Positions 6,538 to 10,047 of a stretch of DNA of 10,047 nt are shown piece after piece. The DNA is taken from contig JAHFRR010000041.1 of the NCBI GenBank assembly GCA_023266165.1, forward strand, positions 1-10,047, read 5' to 3'. The notes under the pieces were generated by a model, which ran no database searches, had not been told where the DNA came from, and saw only the letters and a list, made by a program, of their open reading frames with translations. Position 1 is the stretch's first letter. Each line of letters begins with the position of its first letter. The stretch comes from Thiotrichales bacterium (GTDB taxonomy: Bacteria; Pseudomonadota; Gammaproteobacteria; Francisellales; CACEW01). Both the position numbers and the translations under genes were made by a program.

Positions 6538-7377
6538 ATGTTGCAGGGATTTGACATACGTCAACGATGGCTTTTTGAAAATAGGCCTATTCGTGGGACT
6601 GCAGTTTTTTTGGATCACACAGTGCAGAAAGCTTTACAAACGCGTGCGTACTCGCTTGAAGAAAAAACTTTATTGGCAGAAGCCTTGCTCTCTGCCGTGT
6701 TGCTGGGGGGTATTGGTAAGCAATCCGGGAAGATTTTATTGCAATTTCAGGGGACGGGGAGTATCAAGCTTTTATCCGCTCAGGCAACCCAGTCAGGCCA
6801 TATTCGTGCAGCACTTCAAACGGCCTCTGGGGACATAAAAACACAAGATTTGCAGAAAGGCACCTTAGGCGTGATCTATCAGCCAGACGCTGTCGCCCAG
6901 CATTATCAAAGCATTGTTGAGGCAGTTCCTGGGGGGTTGATCCCCTCATTGGAACATTATTTTTTGCAGTCTGAGCAGATTCTCACAAAAATCCAGTGCT
7001 TTGAACATGCGGGTCGCTATGCGGCATTTTTATGGCAAGTTTTACCCGATGACGGGCGAGATCTTCAGGAAGACGCTTTTCGTTATGTGCGTGCGCTTGC
7101 AGACACTGTAACGGCGCAAGAGGTATTTGAAAAGCCTCTTAAGACCTTGCTTACACAGTTGTTTCATGAAGATCTCATCAGACTGATGGACCCTGAGAGT
7201 TTAACCTATGGCTGTGAGGATCGAGAAAAACGGTTTGAAAACGCTGTGCTGAGTTTAGGGAAAAAAGAGGCGATGTCGATTCTCGATGAGCATACACACA
7301 TCAACTTGACCTGCGAGTTTTGTGGTAAAGACTTTGTGTTCGATAGAATTGCGGTTGAGCAGTTATTTTTAAAATAA
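6538..7377 (+). CDS. hslO: Redox-regulated chaperone Hsp33, with an altered zinc site
   Basis: Hsp33 is a cytoplasmic holdase switched on by oxidation: in the reduced state zinc is held by four cysteines (CxC...CxxC) near the C-terminus. The protein has 279 residues, slightly under the E. coli 292. The N-terminal domain is typical (LLAEALLSAVLLGG at about 45-58, ILLQFQGTGSIKLL, GHIRAALQ). The middle carries the PGGLIPSLE and YFLQSEQI segments of the family. At the switch the CxxC is intact (Cys259, Cys262, in CEFCGKDFVFD). The CxC position reads YGCEDREKR, so Cys226 is kept but the second Cys is Asp228. The start at 6538 has GAGGG about 10 bases upstream. The stop sits inside an exact 12-base tandem duplication. 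Function as a chaperone is likely; its redox behaviour may differ. Confidence 0.94.
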   Translation: MLQGFDIRQRWLFENRPIRGTAVFLDHTVQKALQTRAYSLEEKTLLAEALLSAVLLGGIGKQSGKILLQFQGTGSIKLLSAQATQSGHIRAALQTASGDIKTQDLQKGTLGVIYQPDAVAQHYQSIVEAVPGGLIPSLEHYFLQSEQILTKIQCFEHAGRYAAFLWQVLPDDGRDLQEDAFRYVRALADTVTAQEVFEKPLKTLLTQLFHEDLIRLMDPESLTYGCEDREKRFENAVLSLGKKEAMSILDEHTHINLTCEFCGKDFVFDRIAVEQLFLK

Positions 7378-7414
7378 TTTTTAAAATAAATTTAAAAAAT
7401 AAAATAAAAAATAA
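7363..7414. repeat. A/T-only spacer with exact 12-base tandem repeat at the hslO stop
   Basis: These 52 bases contain no G or C. TTTTTAAAATAA occurs at 7366-7377 and again directly at 7378-7389, so the end of hslO including its stop codon is duplicated in frame, giving tandem stops. A shorter degenerate A/T continuation follows up to the ribosome site AAGGA of the next gene. It could act as an AT-rich promoter-proximal element or be simple slippage. Confidence 0.6.
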
Positions 7415-7422
7415 GGAACAAG

Positions 7423-7926
7423 ATGCATCAAAAATTTAGGCTTTGGGCGATCATCATGGTGCTTTTCAGCATGCTCCTCAGTGTGGGGGGTATAGCCTTT
7501 GGTAGGGGTTTGCCTGACTATGCCCTGTGGCATCAAAAAATGGGTGTGCAGGCGGAAGCTATTTTAAAACCCTATCAAATCACAAACGTCGTGCTGACCC
7601 ATCCCACAGAAGGGCAGGCAACTGCTTGGTTTCAAGCAGAAAAGTTTCAGCAAGCCTTTCCTGTTTTAAAGCAATATGCAGGACAGGGGAGCCATCGGGC
7701 GCAATTAGAAGTGGGTTTTATGTATCAATATGGCAAGGGTGTGCCTCAAGACTTCCAGCTCGCAGCGCTTTGGTATTATATCGCTGCGGATCCAACACCT
7801 GATAGCGTCAAGCCGATGCAGCGGGGTTTAGACGCTTATTTTGGCTTGGATGGTGAGTCTGTCGACTATCAAGCGGCAGCAGAATGGTTTCAAATGGCGG
7901 CTGAACTGAGTGATGATCGGTATTAA
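7423..7926 (+). CDS. Small exported Sel1-repeat protein
   Basis: The protein has 167 residues. An N-terminal signal peptide or membrane anchor is evident: basic MHQKFR, then a hydrophobic core WAIIMVLFSMLLSVGGIAF to about residue 26. There is no lipobox Cys, so it is probably periplasmic or secreted. One good Sel1 (TPR-like) repeat spans about 93-122, with QLEVGFMYQYGKGVPQDFQL followed by AALWYYIAA. A second half repeat lies at about 148-161 (DYQAAAEWFQMAA). Sel1 repeats form helical hairpins used for protein-protein contact. The specific role is unknown. The start has AAGGA 5 bases upstream. It may be cotranscribed with hslO through the A/T-rich spacer. Confidence 0.8.
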   Translation: MHQKFRLWAIIMVLFSMLLSVGGIAFGRGLPDYALWHQKMGVQAEAILKPYQITNVVLTHPTEGQATAWFQAEKFQQAFPVLKQYAGQGSHRAQLEVGFMYQYGKGVPQDFQLAALWYYIAADPTPDSVKPMQRGLDAYFGLDGESVDYQAAAEWFQMAAELSDDRY

Positions 7927-8060
7927 TTTTTTACGCCAAATCGACATTTGCTGTTTTGGCGCTATGGATTACCCCCTAAATTTTTTGCGGCAAATCGACA
8001 TTTGCTTTTTTGGCGTAATGAGTTTATAGTGAAGGTCGTTGCGGCAAATCGACAATTGGG
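7927..8060. repeat. Three tandem 54-bp units, each with a CAAAT-CGAC-ATTTG dyad
   Basis: Units begin at 7927, 7981 and 8035, with identical 54-base spacing. The first 35 bases of units 1 and 2 match at 32 positions; unit 3 keeps GCGGCAAATCGACA and then decays. The shared core is CAAATCGACATTTG (7937-7950, 7991-8004), an almost perfect dyad with loop CGAC, present as CAAATCGACAATTG at 8045-8058. In unit 1 an outer CGCCAAA/TTTGGCG pairing (7934-7940 with 7955-7961) is also possible. The array fills the gap between the Sel1 gene and the ATPase gene and ends 7 bases before the ATPase ATG. Confidence 0.88.
8002..8030 (+). promoter_or_regulatory. Possible promoter of the ATPase gene inside repeat unit 2
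   Basis: TATAGT at 8025-8030 matches the -10 consensus at 5 of 6 positions. TTGCTT at 8002-8007 (3 of 6) lies 17 bases upstream and falls in the right half of the unit 2 dyad. A start near 8037 would place the unit 3 dyad just downstream. The -35 is weak, so this is a candidate only. Confidence 0.35.
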
Positions 8061-8067
8061 TGTGAAA

Positions 8068-9495
8068 ATGGATCTGTTTATTGGCAGAAAGCAAGAGCTG
8101 GATTCGTTGAATTTCTTATTAAAGAAAAGCTCTGCAAGCCTTGTGGTGATTAAGGGGCGACGTCGTATTGGCAAGAGCCGATTGATCCAAGAGTTTGGTA
8201 AAAAACTTAAAATGTATTTTTTCTCTGGGTTGCCTCCCACCGATAAAACAACGAAGCAGACACAGCTCGATGAATTTGGTTGGCAATTGGGTCATGCCTT
8301 CAATGAACCTGCTTTTAAAGAAGAGAGTTGGAACGATCTGTTTTTACGTCTTGCAACCCGTACGAGGGCAGGGCGGGTAGTGATTGTTTTAGATGAAATT
8401 TCTTGGATGGGATCAAAAGATTCTGATTTTGTAGGGAAACTGAAAAATGCGTGGGACTTGGAATTTAAGAAAAATCCAGAGCTGATTTTAATTTTATGTG
8501 GTTCGGTGTCTGCGTGGATTGAAAAAAATATTCTCAGTAGCACTGGATTTTTAGGGAGGGTCTCACTGAGCTTGACCCTGGAGCCACTCTCGTTGGTAGA
8601 GTGCAATACATTTTGGGGTGCGCAGAAAAATAGAATTTCCGCGTATGAAAAATTTAAGGTTCTCGCCGTGACAGGGGGCATTCCAAAATATCTAGAAGAA
8701 ATTCAGCCTTCATTGTCTGCAGAAGACAATATTAAGCGGCTCTGCTTTCAGTCCTCAGGGCTTTTGTTCAATGAGTTTGAGCATATTTTTACGGATATTT
8801 TTGGCAAAAAAAGTGAGGTTTTCAAACGAATTCTAGAGGTCATTCGGGAAGGGTATTGTGATTACCAGGCAATTTGCCAACAGCTCAAGATTGAGGGCAG
8901 TGGGGTTGTCAGTGAGTATTTGGATGAGCTGGTGAAATCCGGGTTTTTAAAGCGTGACTTCACCTGGCATTTGCTGACAGGTAAAGCGTCGAAGCTTAGT
9001 CATTATCGTATTTCAGATAATTATTTAAGGTTCTATTTGCGATGTATTCAGCCCGTCAAGGATAAAGTATTGCAAGGGCGCTTTGAAGATAAAAGTCTGG
9101 CCACGCTCCCTGGATGGGATACATTGATGGGATTGCAATTTGAAAATTTAGTGCTGAGCAATCGTGCGTTGTTATTGCCACTTCTCAATCTTAAGCCCGA
9201 TGAGATTGTGTCTGATAATCCCTTTTTTCAGACGAAAACTGCGAGGCAGGAAGGCTGTCAGATCGACTACTTGATACAAACCCGTATGAATAGCCTGTAT
9301 ATTTGTGAGATTAAATTCTCAAAGTCATGTATTCAGCCCAGTGTGATTCACGAAGTTCAACAAAAAATTCAGCGGTTGAAGATTCCAAAAAATATTTCTT
9401 ATAGGCCAGTGCTGATTCATGTGAATGGCGTGAGCCCTGAGGTTGTAGATCAGCAGTATTTTTCACACATCATTGATCTGAGTCAATTTTTTTGA
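8068..9495 (+). CDS. AAA/STAND-type ATPase with winged helix and C-terminal PD-(D/E)xK-like domain (COG1672/DUF234 type)
   Basis: The protein has 475 residues from the ATG at 8068, chosen because FIGRKQEL, the normal beginning of this family, follows at once. The frame is open 120 bases further up to a TTG at 7948, through the 54-bp repeats. Visible in order: Walker A GRRRIGKS at 30-37, Walker B VVIVLDEISW at about 104-113 with Asp109-Glu110, a sensor-like strand LILILCGSVSAWI, GGIPKYLEEI, a winged-helix-like stretch (ICQQLKIEGSGVVSEYLDELVKSGFLKR in two helices), YRISDNYLRFYLR typical of DUF234, then a nuclease-like site GCQIDYLI...CEIKF with Asp400, Glu414 and Lys416. All core catalytic residues of both domains appear intact. 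Members are common in bacteria and archaea, are spread by transfer, and have no settled function. DNA cleavage or binding is inferred from the motif. Confidence 0.85.
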   Translation: MDLFIGRKQELDSLNFLLKKSSASLVVIKGRRRIGKSRLIQEFGKKLKMYFFSGLPPTDKTTKQTQLDEFGWQLGHAFNEPAFKEESWNDLFLRLATRTRAGRVVIVLDEISWMGSKDSDFVGKLKNAWDLEFKKNPELILILCGSVSAWIEKNILSSTGFLGRVSLSLTLEPLSLVECNTFWGAQKNRISAYEKFKVLAVTGGIPKYLEEIQPSLSAEDNIKRLCFQSSGLLFNEFEHIFTDIFGKKSEVFKRILEVIREGYCDYQAICQQLKIEGSGVVSEYLDELVKSGFLKRDFTWHLLTGKASKLSHYRISDNYLRFYLRCIQPVKDKVLQGRFEDKSLATLPGWDTLMGLQFENLVLSNRALLLPLLNLKPDEIVSDNPFFQTKTARQEGCQIDYLIQTRMNSLYICEIKFSKSCIQPSVIHEVQQKIQRLKIPKNISYRPVLIHVNGVSPEVVDQQYFSHIIDLSQFF

Positions 9496-9502
9496 GCGTC
9501 TT

Positions 9503-10047
9503 TTAAAGGTAATCCGATAGTGACAGCCCCTCTTTTGCTGCAAAGCTGGAAAGTTTTTTAAGGGCAGCCACTTGCAATTGCCTCACGCGTTCGCGGGTGA
9601 AGCCTACGATCTCGCCGATGTCTTCCAGCGAGTAGATGTCATGTCCGCGTAGACCAAATCGCATGGAGAGGATCTCTTGCTGAATGCGCGGGAGCTTGTC
9701 GATCCAGCGATTGAGGAGATGTTTGATACCGTTGGTCTGAGCGCACGCCTCAGGGGTGTCATCGCTTTCCAGTTGGGCATCTAGGGTCTCTAATACCGGT
9801 CGATTTGAATCTTCGTAGAAGGCATCGAGAGACTCTGTGTGTTTGGTGGCGGATAAAATCTTCTGGATTTCGCTGGCATCTGTCCCCAAGGCTTGTGCCA
9901 GTTCAGTTCTCGTAGGCTCGCGCCCAAAGGTATCTCTTAGCGTTTTCAGGGTTCTCATGCAGCTGTTTAACGCTTTAAGTACGTGAACGGGCACGCGAAT
10001 GGTATGACTCATATTCAAAATGGCGCGTTCGATATTTTGCTTGATCC
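9503..10047 (-). CDS. rpoS: Stationary-phase sigma factor RpoS, C-terminal part (5' end outside window)
   Basis: This is a sigma-70 factor that directs RNA polymerase to general stress and stationary-phase promoters. The frame stays open to the right edge; the first codons there read IKQNIERAILNMSHTIRVPVHVLK in two blocks. They match the RpoS end of region 2.4 and start of region 3 (E. coli IRQTIERAIMN, then TIRLPIHVVKELN) and not RpoD, which has ITRAIADQ. Region 3 follows with REPTRTELAQALG. Region 4 has LPRIQQEILSMRFGL and the helix-turn-helix SLEDIGEIVGFTRERVRQLQ at about 9570-9631, which contacts the -35 element. About 181 residues are visible of the roughly 330 usual. The gene ends 7 bases from the converging ATPase gene. 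It cannot be excluded that this is a closely related paralogue of RpoS. Confidence 0.82.
   Translation of the reverse strand, partial: IKQNIERAILNMSHTIRVPVHVLKALNSCMRTLKTLRDTFGREPTRTELAQALGTDASEIQKILSATKHTESLDAFYEDSNRPVLETLDAQLESDDTPEACAQTNGIKHLLNRWIDKLPRIQQEILSMRFGLRGHDIYSLEDIGEIVGFTRERVRQLQVAALKKLSSFAAKEGLSLSDYL

Noticed and set aside
7927..8060. CRISPR-like repeat-spacer array
   Set aside because: Only three units, the third badly decayed, with no cas genes nearby. The frame is open throughout and the array abuts a gene start.
7948..8067. N-terminal extension of the ATPase from a TTG start
   Set aside because: The family normally begins at FIGRK. The upstream part is tandem-repeat sequence with no ribosome site before the TTG, so ATG 8068 was preferred, and the peptide idea is kept only as a finding.

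Overview
The window looks like a chromosomal stretch of a gammaproteobacterium with roughly balanced base composition. The strongest evidence is the partial sigma factor at the right edge: its IERAI(L)N and RVPVHV signatures are those of RpoS, which is confined to beta- and gammaproteobacteria and close relatives. UbiG, an aerobic HemF and TsaB very close to the E. coli types agree with this. A Legionellales-like, possibly host-associated bacterium is a plausible but unproven guess, suggested by the Sel1 protein, a protein ending in a WWRYFCCCC motif, and the ATPase-nuclease. No rRNA, tRNA, CRISPR array or complete insertion sequence is visible.

Layout, left to right. (1) 1-790: 3' part of a ComEC/Rec2 DNA-uptake channel gene whose terminal metallo-beta-lactamase-like domain has lost its metal-binding motif and is cut short. 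(2) 742-2258, minus strand: a two-gene unit, ubiG followed by a squalene/phytoene-synthase-fold protein that lacks the catalytic aspartates and resembles the NDUFAF6 group. (3) 2259-2769: the only long non-coding stretch. It carries a remarkable 62-bp palindrome with a 5-base loop, interrupted in its left arm by 71 bases. (4) 2770-3495: an unrecognised protein ending in a tetra-cysteine motif. (5) 3498-4745, minus strand: a CPA1/NhaP-type cation:proton antiporter. (6) 4841-5554: tsaB, for tRNA t6A synthesis, with a good promoter. (7) 5551-6459, minus strand: hemF, for haem synthesis. (8) 6538-7377: hslO (Hsp33), with one zinc cysteine missing. (9) 7423-7926: a small exported Sel1-repeat protein. 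(10) 7927-8060: three tandem 54-bp units leading into (11) 8068-9495, a STAND-like ATPase with a C-terminal PD-(D/E)xK nuclease-like domain. (12) 9503-10047, minus strand: 3' part of rpoS.

Most genes are single housekeeping genes rather than a pathway: ubiquinone, haem, tRNA modification, redox chaperone, ion homeostasis and stationary-phase sigma factor. The arrangement is very tight where genes converge. All four tail-to-tail pairs overlap or lie at most 7 bases apart, so none has room for a classical terminator. By contrast the two repeat-bearing spacers, 2259-2769 and 7927-8067, are the unusual parts of the window. They sit directly upstream of its two least conventional genes, the tetra-cysteine protein and the ATPase-nuclease.
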